A stretch of 64,000 nucleotides of DNA. It comes from Cyanidiococcus yangmingshanensis (taxonomy: Eukaryota > Rhodophyta > Bangiophyceae > Cyanidiales > Cyanidiaceae). Position numbers and translations under genes: made by a program. A model generated the notes under the pieces. That model did not search any database. It was not told where the DNA came from and saw only the letters and a program-made list of their open reading frames with translations. Positions within the stretch are counted from its first letter, which is position 1. Each line of letters opens with the position of its first letter. The stretch is from NCBI GenBank assembly GCA_013995675.1, contig VWRR01000002.1:496001-560000 (forward strand). Direction: 5' to 3'. Shown here in pieces: positions 1-10,276 of the stretch.

Positions 1-3000
1 AGTGCATTGGCAGCGGAGCTTTTCGGGCTCATAGACCAGGCTGAGTCTGCATGGAGAGAAACGCAAGCTTCTCGTGTGTCAGCTGGAAAAGCAGGAGATA
101 TAACAGCGTGCGACATCGACTCGGAATGGGGACCATCGCTAACACCGAGTATCCGAGCGCCGTTGTCTGCAACAGAGCGCTGCGCAGTAGGTACGGAACA
201 TGCCTTCAGTGCCGAGTTCACCATTATCGATGATGAAGACTATGCGATGCTCCAAGATGAGGGCGCTCTCTTCCTCCAAGAGCGACTCTGGGAATTGCAG
301 GCTCTGGTGGTCTTTGCGCATCGAGAATGGACCTTACCAGAGGTGACGCAGGTGGTTCCGATTGCTGACTGGGCTCAAACTGTCCTTGCTGTTCGGGAGA
401 TTATCTCTCGCGTCGCTGGCGTTGAGAGCCTACTTGGACGACGTCGAGGACGACGAGGTTATCGTCAAGCAGATCACGATCTGGGTTTGGCGCTTGATCA
501 GCTTTTCAAGCATTCGCTGGTTGACGTGATGCGCCTCTGGGCTATTATTGCGGCGAGCTGTCACCAGCTCTCACGGCTGCTAGCGGATTCGCATCCGCGG
601 TGGTACCGCTGGATACCTTGTCGAAAGCGGCACGTTTCACCGAGCCAGCACGCTCAGGCCATCTTGAATAGGCTTTTAGAGACGAAAACCGTGTTGCGTC
701 TTCGTCAAGGTGCACTGGTCAGTGGCCTGGTCGGTTACGAACGATACTGGCAACACATGCTTTCTTTGTACCAAAAGGTCGGCCGAGAAGAATCGCCTGA
801 CCTAAGAGGCTCATGCTCATCGCGAACGAGCGCTTTGTTCGCAGAAGATGTGAGCGCTGCCTGGTTCAGTGCAATCATGATGCATCGCATTGTGGATGCC
901 GTTCAGGATGCGTACCGAGCCGCTCAAGCACTCCTACCGAATCACCAGGTAGCGTCAGCCAACGGAACGCATGACCCCGAAGGTTTCTGTGGTCCAGTAC
1001 GTGCGCTCTTCACGAACGTGACGGGAGAATTCTTCGCGCTGCCTTGGGAAGTCGCACACGACGTGAAGGCCCTGTGTACACAGATGCGCCTCCTGGGCTG
1101 GACAGAATGCCGCACAGCACTGCGAACTCATCGTTGGCAGGTAGTGTTTTTCTTCAAGTTCTACCTGCTCTGCGCGATGACGCTCTCGGTGGTCACGAGC
1201 ATTCCTGAACAAACTACCCTTCGAAGCGAATGGAATATTATTTGGCTGTATTTCTCGGTTGTGATTACGGCAAGACCAACAACCGAGTCTGCAATCAGTG
1301 TTGGCCTGATGCGGGTCAACGGTACGATCGTTGGCGCTGTCTTGGGCTATCTCGTCATGCTGCGACCTCTTATCGCTACGAATGCGTATGCAGTTTCCGC
1401 ATTGAGCATCTTGATTATTTATGTTTTCTTTTATTTCGCGCTGCTGGATCGCCACAAGTGGTTGCAGTATGCCGCTCGGGTCGGGGTCCTCACATACACG
1501 CTGGTGGTCATGTGCCAGTACGAAGGCCTGGACTATGTGGCCCAATGGCAGTACGCACTGAGCCGCTGCGTAACGACATGCGCGGGTGTCCTGCTCGCGG
1601 TCCTTGTCGTCGCGGCCTTGTCGCCCCGCATGGCTGTTCGGGAGTCACGCCAAATTCTGAGTCGAGTCTTCTCGACAGCAGCCGAAGCTACGGGCTCTTT
1701 TCACGCCGTCTATGTGACGCGAGATACGTCAACTCAGCTGGCAACGCACATAACGCCTGAGTTTCTGCTCGAGCATTATTCGAGTTTTAGTTCACTGACT
1801 CGTTCACCGTCGCTGGTTTCGCTGTTGCCAACAACAACATCGTCTGATCGCATTGGGTCACCAAGGGAAGCCGGTAACGATGATGTGACCCAAGCGACAG
1901 CCTCAGCGCCTGCGGATAGACGCAGTAGGTCGAGTCTGATGATCGACAGGGCAGCCACGCTGCTTCTCCAGCGGATCACGACGGATCTTCTGGCTGCCCG
2001 CTCTGCTGTTTTGCCGACTTTTGGTGGCACCACGCAGTTCACAATGTGGCGCTCTGGGTTGTTTAGTGCGCCGCCTTACATTTGGCGTGGTATTGATGGA
2101 CTCTGGTTATTGTTATTGCGTTTGGAAGTGATCGAGGGCGTGTTAGAACGGCCTCCAATCTACACCAGTCGCTATACCGGGGCAGCTGTGCGGTTGTTCA
2201 TTCTACCATTGGAGGCCGAGTGGCAGGCTCTGTTTGACGCCCTCCGGACGCTCAGTGAAGCCATCCACTCCTATCTGTCAGGGTTCAGCTTGTGGCATGA
2301 TTTGGGAGTAGAGCGCATTCTGCCCCAGGGCTTGTGTCGGCAACATCGGCCGCGGAGCCAGGATGTGGCTCTCAAGGCCAACGAGGCGGAGCGACAACAG
2401 AGTATGTCGCGATCGCCTGCGCTACCTGCTGAACTTGGCTGGGAACGCCAGTCCCACGGAGACGCTTCACCGAAAAGGGCAGTCACAGACTCTGCTGGTC
2501 ATCTCTACTGGCTTGATGAGAGAGTGGCGGAAGCGCTGTTGATTTTTAGAAAACGTCGTAGTCGACTCTGGTGGTGTTTGACGAAGCGACGCGATCGTGT
2601 ACGGCGAGTCGCACTCTCACGCGCTTTGAGTCAGCGTCAACGTCGGGTTGTTGATATGATGGGGGCTCTGTTTCTAGGCCAAGAGGAGGCCGAACGCGCG
2701 TCAATGTCGGACGCAATCATTGAACCGGGGTCGCAAACGATGAACGCAGACGCATTGAATGGGAATACAAGAGCCTCTGAGAACGAAATCGCGACGTCAA
2801 CGTCTCATTTCGATCAGCAGTGCCTCAAGGATTTGGACGAGGTGCGCTCTCCCGAACGGTTCGCCTCGAATGTAGATGCGCTAGGGTGCACGGCCCTGTC
2901 CGTCCCATCCGCTCAGCCGGTGCCTATTACCATCGAAACACCAAGTAATGAAGCGTCAGGTGCTGCATTTACGCAGGAACGTACTTTATCATCCTTCGCT

Positions 3001-3552
3001 GCCGCCGAGCCGAGGTCGGAAACAGCGCGCAATGGACGTGCGTTGCCTGCTGGTTCAGCCGCTGGTATGGTCACCGTTTCCCCGCTCGCCGAGAATGGAA
3101 ATGAATCCATAGCTTTGTTCCCAGTGGATGCAGCCCTGGTACTGTCTGGGGAAAACGCTGCGTCTCCGCCATTGCAGCGCCTGGAACAGGAATTCGTGTC
3201 TGCACCTAGCAGTGATGTGGGCGTCGCGATGAAATACTCTGAAAGCGTCGTCGCCAAACCGAGTGGGAAGTTGGAATCAGTTCGTCGTCAATGTCGACAG
3301 CGTCAACACCGTAGCCGACATCGCCTCCCACCCGAAGAAGAGGAATCCATCATTCGGGAACTAACCTCGCTTGCTGAGTACACTGATGGCCATCGTCTCT
3401 TCACCTCGTCGGTTCAGAAGCCTGTTCACGTGTCTCATTCGGTAGGTTTGCCAATCGACGACTTTGTGCACTTTTCAAGCTACCTCTTCGCCTTGAGGGA
3501 AACATTGAACAGCTTCGATTTTGCGGTGCGAATGATCGCTGGCACAGACTAG
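1..3552 (+). CDS. FUSC/aromatic-acid-exporter-like membrane protein (5' partial)
   Basis: The reading frame is open from the window's left edge for about 1180 codons and has no ATG near that edge, so the true start lies outside. A hydrophobic block at about residues 376-550 holds some six membrane segments. It includes a segment rich in Phe and Leu, then IIWLYFSVVITARPT and a glycine-rich VGAVLGYLVML helix. This arrangement is typical of FUSC / ArAE (fusaric acid resistance, aromatic acid exporter) proteins of plants, fungi and bacteria. A long hydrophilic N-terminal region precedes it, and a large polar, Ser/Glu-rich C-terminal region with basic RRQCRQRQHRSRHR follows. By family it is probably a transporter in a cellular membrane; the substrate cannot be read from the sequence. 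The family call rests on the pattern of the membrane block. Confidence 0.6.
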   Translation, partial: SALAAELFGLIDQAESAWRETQASRVSAGKAGDITACDIDSEWGPSLTPSIRAPLSATERCAVGTEHAFSAEFTIIDDEDYAMLQDEGALFLQERLWELQALVVFAHREWTLPEVTQVVPIADWAQTVLAVREIISRVAGVESLLGRRRGRRGYRQADHDLGLALDQLFKHSLVDVMRLWAIIAASCHQLSRLLADSHPRWYRWIPCRKRHVSPSQHAQAILNRLLETKTVLRLRQGALVSGLVGYERYWQHMLSLYQKVGREESPDLRGSCSSRTSALFAEDVSAAWFSAIMMHRIVDAVQDAYRAAQALLPNHQVASANGTHDPEGFCGPVRALFTNVTGEFFALPWEVAHDVKALCTQMRLLGWTECRTALRTHRWQVVFFFKFYLLCAMTLSVVTSIPEQTTLRSEWNIIWLYFSVVITARPTTESAISVGLMRVNGTIVGAVLGYLVMLRPLIATNAYAVSALSILIIYVFFYFALLDRHKWLQYAARVGVLTYTLVVMCQYEGLDYVAQWQYALSRCVTTCAGVLLAVLVVAALSPRMAVRESRQILSRVFSTAAEATGSFHAVYVTRDTSTQLATHITPEFLLEHYSSFSSLTRSPSLVSLLPTTTSSDRIGSPREAGNDDVTQATASAPADRRSRSSLMIDRAATLLLQRITTDLLAARSAVLPTFGGTTQFTMWRSGLFSAPPYIWRGIDGLWLLLLRLEVIEGVLERPPIYTSRYTGAAVRLFILPLEAEWQALFDALRTLSEAIHSYLSGFSLWHDLGVERILPQGLCRQHRPRSQDVALKANEAERQQSMSRSPALPAELGWERQSHGDASPKRAVTDSAGHLYWLDERVAEALLIFRKRRSRLWWCLTKRRDRVRRVALSRALSQRQRRVVDMMGALFLGQEEAERASMSDAIIEPGSQTMNADALNGNTRASENEIATSTSHFDQQCLKDLDEVRSPERFASNVDALGCTALSVPSAQPVPITIETPSNEASGAAFTQERTLSSFAAAEPRSETARNGRALPAGSAAGMVTVSPLAENGNESIALFPVDAALVLSGENAASPPLQRLEQEFVSAPSSDVGVAMKYSESVVAKPSGKLESVRRQCRQRQHRSRHRLPPEEEESIIRELTSLAEYTDGHRLFTSSVQKPVHVSHSVGLPIDDFVHFSSYLFALRETLNSFDFAVRMIAGTD

Positions 3553-5085
3553 ACCGTGTTGTTCGGGATTGAAACCGATTGTTACGTGCGAAGGATGACA
3601 CCCGTTTCGGTATATGTGTAATATACTGGCTGTGTGCCACACGAGTATACGACGACATTGGCACTCTTTGAAGAATACGCTCCTCTGGCGACCACCTGCG
3701 ACCAACGCGCTGAGATCTTGAACGCCACACCTGTCTATTGGCCCCTGAGGAGCGCGATTTTCAAGCTCGATCCTGCGACTTGGACGATGCGTCTCATGAT
3801 CATGAGAAAAATATAAAAGTCTGGCATGAAACAGCGCAGTGAAACAAGTGCGGTAGCATAGCATCGCCTGTGGCTGGATGCTCCTCGAAAGACCAAGGAA
3901 ATACGGCCTACAATCTGTATTTCGTTACTTTTTTATTGAAAGATACATACAATTTCTATGATGATCAAGTTGATTTTGAAGCACCCTAATCGAGATCAAA
4001 GTCCTTGGGATTCTGGCCCATCCACACCAGTCAACCGATGAGATTCACGCTCATCTTTGCACGATTGTCTGGCAAGATAGGGGTCACCAGATATCCCTCT
4101 CGCATGCATACATGAAATCAACGAAAATCACGCCTATGTTTTCACAAAATCCCCCAGCACCGATACCGCTCGCTGAATCTGGTTCCATCCTGAATCCATG
4201 GTTGGCTGATCGGGATCAAGCGCGTCCAACGAATGCGATGAAATCTGCCTCCATCGATGGTACAATCTTGTCCAGATCCTGCGATTGGATCACATAAGTC
4301 TAGATATATACAAGATTAGATCATGCGACGTTTCGGTCGTCGGGTGCAATCTTGTCCAGATCCTGCGATTGGATCACATAAGTCTAGATATATACCAGAT
4401 TAGATCATGCGACGTTTCGGTCCTCGGGTGCAATCTTGTCCAGATCCTGCGATTGGATCACATAAGTCTAGATATATACCAGATTAGATCATGCGACGTT
4501 TCGGTCGTCGACGGGCCGGTGGCGCGGTTCACCTCACCGCCCGTTCCCAAACGAATGGCCATCGGATGAATCACCTGCACACACCCTCGCCAGGGGTTTA
4601 TTGAGCGCTCCTAGATTTCTCGACACTCGATCGCATTCTTCGTTGTCGCTTTTGTATTGACAGCTGACGGAACGACTCTTGTCTGCCCTGTTTATGCGAC
4701 CATTCACGTGTGCGTTCACGTCTTCACCGCCAATGAGTGGGAACGTTCGAGCGCTATCGACAACGTTAAGTAACGAGTCCTTAGGGACTGAGCGCGCGGT
4801 GTCCTTTGAGGAAGGGCGTTCGAAGGGCCGCCTCTAATATGGAATCGGTTTGGTACGCACAAGGCTCTGATCATAGTGACCATTGTACGGGAAACTTGGC
4901 GGATCGAAGAATGAAGCGACCAGGGGCAGCGCTGCTTCCGGTGAAGCGATCGGAATCAAGTTCCAGGTTCGCGTCGTTCGTGGGACAAGGAGAGTTACCG
5001 GGCCTCCCAGTCGGGGTGGCTTCTACAATCCCTGCCGACTGTGAGAGCATCGGAGTTGGAAACGTCCTCGGTGTCTTCATTAGCA
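3553..5085. other. Gene-free stretch with an 84-bp tandem repeat
   Basis: No reading frame here resembles a protein. The stretch is AT-richer than the flanking genes. It contains three near-identical 84-base units (annotated separately) and, at its right end, the presumed 5' region of the DUF547 gene. A frame open from about 4806 to 5216 overlaps the start of that gene and looks incidental. Confidence 0.6.
4263..4511. repeat. 84-bp direct tandem repeat, three copies
   Basis: Units begin at 4263, 4347 and 4431, exactly 84 bases apart, each opening with CAATCTTGTCCAGATCCTG. Each contains GGATCACATAAG, an AGATATATAC core and ATCATGCGACGTTTCGGTC. Copies differ at only a few bases (for example ACAAG against ACCAG, TCGTCGG against TCCTCGG). 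The 84-base period is a multiple of three, so a frame stays open through the array, but the peptide looks meaningless. Diverged words of the unit recur near 47.2 kb, so it may belong to a dispersed family. Function unknown. Confidence 0.9.
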
Positions 5086-6087
5086 ATGACGAACTCGATT
5101 CGGACGCTTGTTCACCCCATCTATGCCTCGGCGTTGTCGGGTCTTCGTTGGCTTGGAACATTTCGCAGCGTGCAGGCTTTGCGCTTGCGGCTACTCGCCT
5201 ACAATACGTTAAATAGTGATGAGGCCATCCATGAAGCTACTCGAACGCGTTGTGAGGCAATTGAAAGTGAATCACGCGCCCAGACAACGAAACCTCCGGC
5301 TCCAGTCGATTACGAACTGCGTGCGCACATGAACAAACTCTTCGTACGACACCTGTCGAGTGACGGTCGTGGAGTCGATTATCAGGCACTGGTTCAGGAT
5401 AAGGAGTTCGCGGAATTTCTCTGCCTTACCCGAAGGCTTCGCGACCTCGATGTATTCAAAATGAGCAGGGCGCGACGACTTGCGTTCTTCCTGAACATCT
5501 ACAATGCCCTTCTCATTCATGCAATCACCGTTGTGGGCAGACCCCACAGCTTTGTCGCTCGTTTTCGACTCTTTCAGACCGCAGCGTACTGTATCGGCGG
5601 TCATTTGTACAGTTTGAACGATATCGAAAACGGTGTTCTTCGCGGAAATCAGCCGCCACCGTACCCGTTTGCCTCGAGGCCATTTCGGGAAGCGGGTCAC
5701 GACGCCCGCACAAGCGTGGTTATTGACGGCGGGGATCCGCGGATTCACTTTGGGTTGAACTGTGGAGCACGTTCCTGTCCACCGATTCGGGCCTACGATG
5801 AATCCAACGTGGACCAAGCGCTCGAAGCTGCGACGGCTAGCTTTATTCGCGAGAATGTTCGAATTGTATCCGATGGACACGTCGAGCTGAGCCGCATCTT
5901 TCTGTGGTATGCGACTGATTTTGGAAACGATGTGATCTGGTGGATTCTGAAACACTGGCCGTTAAAGACCGAAGAGGATCTCCAGCGATATCGGCGTGTT
6001 GTGCAATGGGCAGAAAGTGGCCAATTGCGCATCACGTATGCCAAGTACGATTGGAGTCTGAACGAGGCGCCCTCAACGGCGCCCTGA
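5086..6087 (+). CDS. DUF547-domain protein
   Basis: A 333-residue protein starting at the first ATG in frame. From about residue 90 it matches the DUF547 pattern: a VDYQALVQD segment, RLAFFLNIYNALLIHA (family core F.N.YNAL.IH), SLNDIENGVLRG, then DPRIHFGLNCGARSCPPI, which carries the family's conserved His and the Cys pair of NCG..SCP. The biochemical function of the family is unknown; domain members occur in bacteria, plants and algae. The N-terminal 70 residues are basic and Ser/Thr-containing and could be a targeting sequence. The gene is intron-free and stands alone. The start is slightly uncertain because the frame also reads through a GTG 15 codons upstream. Confidence 0.85.
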   Translation: MTNSIRTLVHPIYASALSGLRWLGTFRSVQALRLRLLAYNTLNSDEAIHEATRTRCEAIESESRAQTTKPPAPVDYELRAHMNKLFVRHLSSDGRGVDYQALVQDKEFAEFLCLTRRLRDLDVFKMSRARRLAFFLNIYNALLIHAITVVGRPHSFVARFRLFQTAAYCIGGHLYSLNDIENGVLRGNQPPPYPFASRPFREAGHDARTSVVIDGGDPRIHFGLNCGARSCPPIRAYDESNVDQALEAATASFIRENVRIVSDGHVELSRIFLWYATDFGNDVIWWILKHWPLKTEEDLQRYRRVVQWAESGQLRITYAKYDWSLNEAPSTAP

Positions 6088-7300
6088 TAAGCATTGGGAC
6101 TAGCCCGAAGGCGAACGAAGAAGACGAACGACGCGCAATGCAGAAACCTGCCCCAGAGCAGTGGCCCCTTGTATCTGGTACGGACAGCTTCGGCCCGATG
6201 GCCGAGAGCGTGTCTCAGTAAACCCTTATCCCAATGCGATACGATTCTTTTTGAATCAAGCACTTGGTCCCAGTGGATCCGAAATTTGCTCCAGAGGACA
6301 CCAATCGAGGAGCCCAAATCTGCCTCGATGACATCATGCAAAGTCGGTTCAAAACCATGTAAGCGCATCGTTGACGGTCAGCGAGCGTAACGAAAAAAGA
6401 ATCTTCGTTCCTGCAACTCGAGCATGCTGCGCGAGTCACGAGCCAACACAACACCCGAGTTGCGACGCCAGTCCATTCTCTGCGACGCTAAGAGATGAGC
6501 AATTCCTTCGATCAAGGTTCGAGTACCGACAAGACCATTCGGTGAGCGTTCATCGCTTTCGACAAACAGTTCGCATCTGCGCATGACGCCCTAGATGTGA
6601 CGCGTTTGCCTTCGTCCCGCAAGACGCTCCCTCTCATCACATGCTAGGCGTTCAAGAGGACTCGCACATTCTGCCTGCCCGATAGACGTAGTCTCCAAGG
6701 AGATCGACATTCCCGAAATATCTGCCAAATCCGAAAAAGCCGCATCAACGACCGCAAAAATGCACCAGCCTGATGAATCCGCACGCAAGACCGGCGGGCT
6801 TGCATCGCGTATGCCGATCACGGGCGTCCATTCATCAGCGGCATCACATCCGCATCGACAGCTGACCCGCCCATATCCTGCAAATGGCCGGCATATACGA
6901 AAACATCCACTGCACACATACCCATGTACATACCATCAGGCGTAGTGTTCATGCAGGAAGCAGCAATACACCCAAGCGATGCACCCTCACCGAACGAGAT
7001 CATTTCCACCATTCACGCATCGAGTTCCTTCACCGCGCCCCACCGATCATATCATGTTTGAGTGCCCCTATCCATGCATCACGATATCCTGTGAAGGACG
7101 CAGCCATACATACGCTGAATCAAAAAAGCGTTCGCATAGAACCTCCTCATCCAACCATGATTCATCCTAGATTCCCAAACTTGATATGGATCCATGTTCC
7201 ATTCAGTAGTCACATCAAACATTCCTCGAATGTAGGAACCTCAGACCAGAAAACGCCTCGCCTCGCCGACTTGGAGGCCGCGTCTGCAGCCGCCCATCGG
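6088..7300. other. Gene-free stretch
   Basis: Reading frames here are short or His/Arg/Ser-rich with no family resemblance (for example one from about 6884 to 7420). The DNA from 6700 to 7200 is rich in ATCC, CATC and CATA words, giving it a look unlike the flanking genes. I see no RNA gene in it. The right end merges into the HSP60 upstream region. Confidence 0.55.
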
Positions 7301-7336
7301 GCCAAAGGTCGTCGAGAGACGCCGTCTGCGGCTGCG

Positions 7337-7464
7337 GAATCTTCGTCGGGTTTCCAATGGGCGGCGTTGCCCACGGCCGTGGCGTGCGCGGCCAGCCAAA
7401 GGCGTCGTCTCGTCGGGTAAATCCTAGCGGGTCTCGTACCGTACGCGACAGGTTATTTCTAGAA
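7337..7464 (+). promoter_or_regulatory. HSP60 upstream region with two heat-shock-element-like sites
   Basis: A GAATCTTC site (7337-7344, a GAAnnTTC pair) and a TTCTAGAA site (7457-7464, a TTCnnGAA pair) lie 46 to 173 bases before the HSP60 ATG. A CCAAT pentamer sits between them at 7354-7358. Inverted GAA/TTC units two bases apart are the building blocks of heat shock elements, which fits a chaperonin gene. Each site has only two units, while strong elements usually have three or more. Confidence 0.45.
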
Positions 7465-7509
7465 CAGATCGCTTCGCGTTGAGACCATCATTGTAGGAGA
7501 GAATCATTC

Positions 7510-9538
7510 ATGCAAAGCATCTGGAGTCTTGGAGGTGTGAGGGTTGTGAATCGTCTGGTTGGTAACGGTGGTTTATGGGCTCCACTCGGGGCGAGACGTA
7601 CGTTGGCCAGCGGAAAAGACCTGCGGTTTGGCTCGGAGGCACGAAACCTGATGCTTCGCGGCGTTGATCTTTTGGCTGACGCCGTTCAGACGACACTTGG
7701 TCCGAAGGGTCGGAATGTGGTGATTGACATGTCGTATGGTTCGCCGAAGATCACGAAGGATGGCGTGACTGTTGCGCGGAACATTGAGTTTCGTGATAAG
7801 CACTTGAACTTGGGTGCGCAGCTCGTTCGAGCGGTGGCCTCGGCGACGAACGACGCTGCTGGTGATGGGACCACGACTGCGACCGTATTGACACGAGCGA
7901 TCTTTACGGAGGGTGTCAAGGCTGTGGCGGCGGGCCTGAACCCAATGGACCTCAAACGAGGGATTGATCTGGCTGTGGAGCGGGTTCTGGAGAAACTGAA
8001 GGAGTATTCGAAGGATATTGGCGGCAAGAATGAAATTAAACAAGTAAGTTTGGTTGTATAGGGTCGTTCATGGTTGGTGGTTGACGATTGCAGACGACGG
8101 GATGGTTCGGTGCTTGCAACGCCGCGACGGCGCTGCACGACGCTGACGTCACCCTGGTTGAGGCAGAGTCTATCTCTGCCGATGGAGCCTCTGTCATAGT
8201 TACGCTGATCGTCTGCATTTGTCGCCTTCGTGTGGTCCTTTTCGGCGAGGGCCAGGCTTTTCAGTGAATTGCATGGTGAAGGGAGAACAACAAACTAACC
8301 GTTTTTTCTTGGAATACGCAAAGGTGGCTACGATCAGTGCCAACGGTGACGAAAAGATAGGTGAGTTGATTGCAGAGGCAATGGATCGAGTTGGGCGAGA
8401 GGGTACGATCACGGTCGCGGATGGGAAAACCCTAACGGATGAGTTGGAGGTGGTGGAAGGTATGCGTTTCGATCGGGGCTACATTTCGCCGTACTTTATC
8501 ACGGACGCCAAGACGCAAAAGTGTGATCTAGAGGATGTTCTGATCCTGGCTGCGGAGAAGAAGATCAGTAGTCTGCAATCCATCCTGCCATTGCTGGAAC
8601 AGGTTGTCAAGGTGCGCCGTCCTCTCCTCATCATTGCGGAGGATGTTGATTCGGAGGCGTTGGCGACGCTGGTGGTGAACAAGTTGCGTGGAGGTATCCA
8701 GGTGTGCGCGGTGAAAGCACCTGGATTTGGCGACAACCGGAAAGCCAATTTGATGGATATCGCTACTTTGACCGGTGGAGAGTTGGTGTCGGATGAGCTC
8801 GATGTGAAACTTGAGGATATGACCGTGCATCGCCTCGGTACAGCCAAGAAGGTGTCCATCAGTAAGGATGATACGATCATTCTGGATGGCGGTGGCGACA
8901 AAGCTCAGGTAGAGACTCGTTGCGAACAGATTCGGGCGGCGATCGAGAATGCGACTTCAGAGTACGAAAAGGAGAAACTGCAGGAGCGGCTGGCCAAGCT
9001 TACCGGCGGTGTTGCTGTTATCAAAGTCGGTGGTGCCAGCGAAGTCGAAGTCGCCGAAAAGAAGGACCGGATCACGGATGCGCTGAATGCGACTCGAGCT
9101 GCTGTGGAGGAAGGGATTGTCGCTGGCGGAGGCACGGCACTCTTACGGGCAGGACGGGATGCACTCCAAAACATTGATGGCAGAACTTTTGATCAGAACG
9201 TAGGGATTGATATCGTCCGCAAGGCACTTAGGGTCCCCTGTATGGCCATTGCGCAAAACGCTGGTCATGAAGGCTCGGTTGTCGTGGAGAAGATCCTCGC
9301 CAGCTCCGATACCAATGTCGGTTTCGATGCCGCAACCGGCAAGTACTGCGACCTCGTCGCTGAGGGTATCATTGACCCAACCAAGGTCGTGCGCACCGCT
9401 CTCGAGAGAGCGAGCAGCGTCGCTGGCCTTATGACCACAACGGAATGCATGGTTGTCGAGCTTCCCAAGGAGGAAACCAAAGCCATGGGTGGCCCCGGTG
9501 GCGGTATGGGTGGCATGGACAATATGGATATGTATTGA
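7510..9538 (+). CDS. HSP60: Mitochondrial chaperonin Hsp60 (Cpn60/GroEL family), two exons
   Basis: Exons 7510-8043 and 8324-9538 join in phase 0 to give 582 residues. About 35 N-terminal residues, rich in Arg, Ser and small residues, look like a mitochondrial presequence. The mature part shows the group I chaperonin landmarks: [22 protein letters not shown], the ATP-binding [14 protein letters not shown] near residue 118, [10 protein letters not shown] across the splice junction, [10 protein letters not shown], and a C-terminal Gly-Met tail ([16 protein letters not shown]). Such a tail is usual for mitochondrial Hsp60 and proteobacterial GroEL. The protein folds imported matrix proteins as a double-ring ATPase. 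HSE-like sites upstream suggest heat induction. This is the only gene in the window with a clear intron. Confidence 0.97.
8044..8323 (+). other. Spliceosomal intron of HSP60 (280 bp)
   Basis: The donor is GTAAGT directly after a CAA codon. The branch site is a perfect ACTAAC at 8294-8299, followed by a T-rich tract, and the acceptor is CAAAG at 8319-8323. Removing it joins EIKQ to VATISANGD, the expected chaperonin sequence, with no frame change. The consensus-perfect donor and branch point resemble those of intron-poor genomes with a reduced spliceosome. Confidence 0.93.
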
Positions 9539-10276
9539 CGAAGCGGTGCGACTGATGAATTGCCTAGAGCCTTGCTTTGTTTTTTCTTCATGGACACTAG
9601 ATTGCGCGTAAACGTAGGTATCTTGCGGTCATCGATTTTATCAGCCTTCCTGTCTCTGAGAAGCCGCTCAGAGCACACGCCTCGATCAGTGGACATCAGA
9701 CGGCACTTCCTTTTCGTACACACCCAGCGGACATCCTTTGATGGATACGTCGGTGCGTTTGTGTGCGATGGTCCATCATTGCGGCTCGCAGGGCACAATC
9801 TCTCTTCGTGATCACAGGCTGGTGAGCGTCTAGCGTCTTTTGGCGCGGCGACGACTCGTCGGTCCATCCGTCTTTCATGTCGTGTACGTAGCGTGTATCT
9901 ATGCGAGGTCTGGCCTGAGTCCAATTCACCGAGAAATGAACCTTTGTAACGGAAGAGACGACAGTCGCAGTGGCTTTGTCGCGCATCAGTCACAGGAACT
10001 GGCTAGCGCCCCAGACCTACACCCTGCTCTACAGCGGTCTGGTCCTGGACCCATTTCGAGTGCTCCCTCTCGACAGAGACGAAGCGGTCTTGACCAGCCA
10101 GATTTGGTTATGATCGATGCAGGAGACGGCATTCGATTTCAGAGTGACTTTGCCGCTCCTGGTATCGGATGCCGCTGTCCAAGCCGATCCATATCGGTGA
10201 CCATCTGAAGAATGTGCCTCCGTTTTTGTCGTGATTGGCAACGATCGTATCCGCCGATAACGACTCTCCGATATTT
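9539..10276. other. Intergenic stretch between convergent genes
   Basis: This region separates the 3' ends of HSP60 and the endonuclease V gene. Frames of up to about 120 codons exist on both strands but show no domain-like sequence. Nothing else recognised. Confidence 0.6.

Noticed and set aside
4263-4511. CRISPR-like array
   Set aside because: Units are contiguous 84-bp copies without unique spacers, in a eukaryotic genome.
6505-6520. GGTTCGAGTACC, like a tRNA B box
   Set aside because: The flanking bases cannot form the T-arm stem and no A box or acceptor stem is found upstream.
6884-7420. Plus-strand frame of 178 codons before HSP60
   Set aside because: His/Ser/Arg-rich low-information peptide; it runs through the presumed HSP60 promoter.
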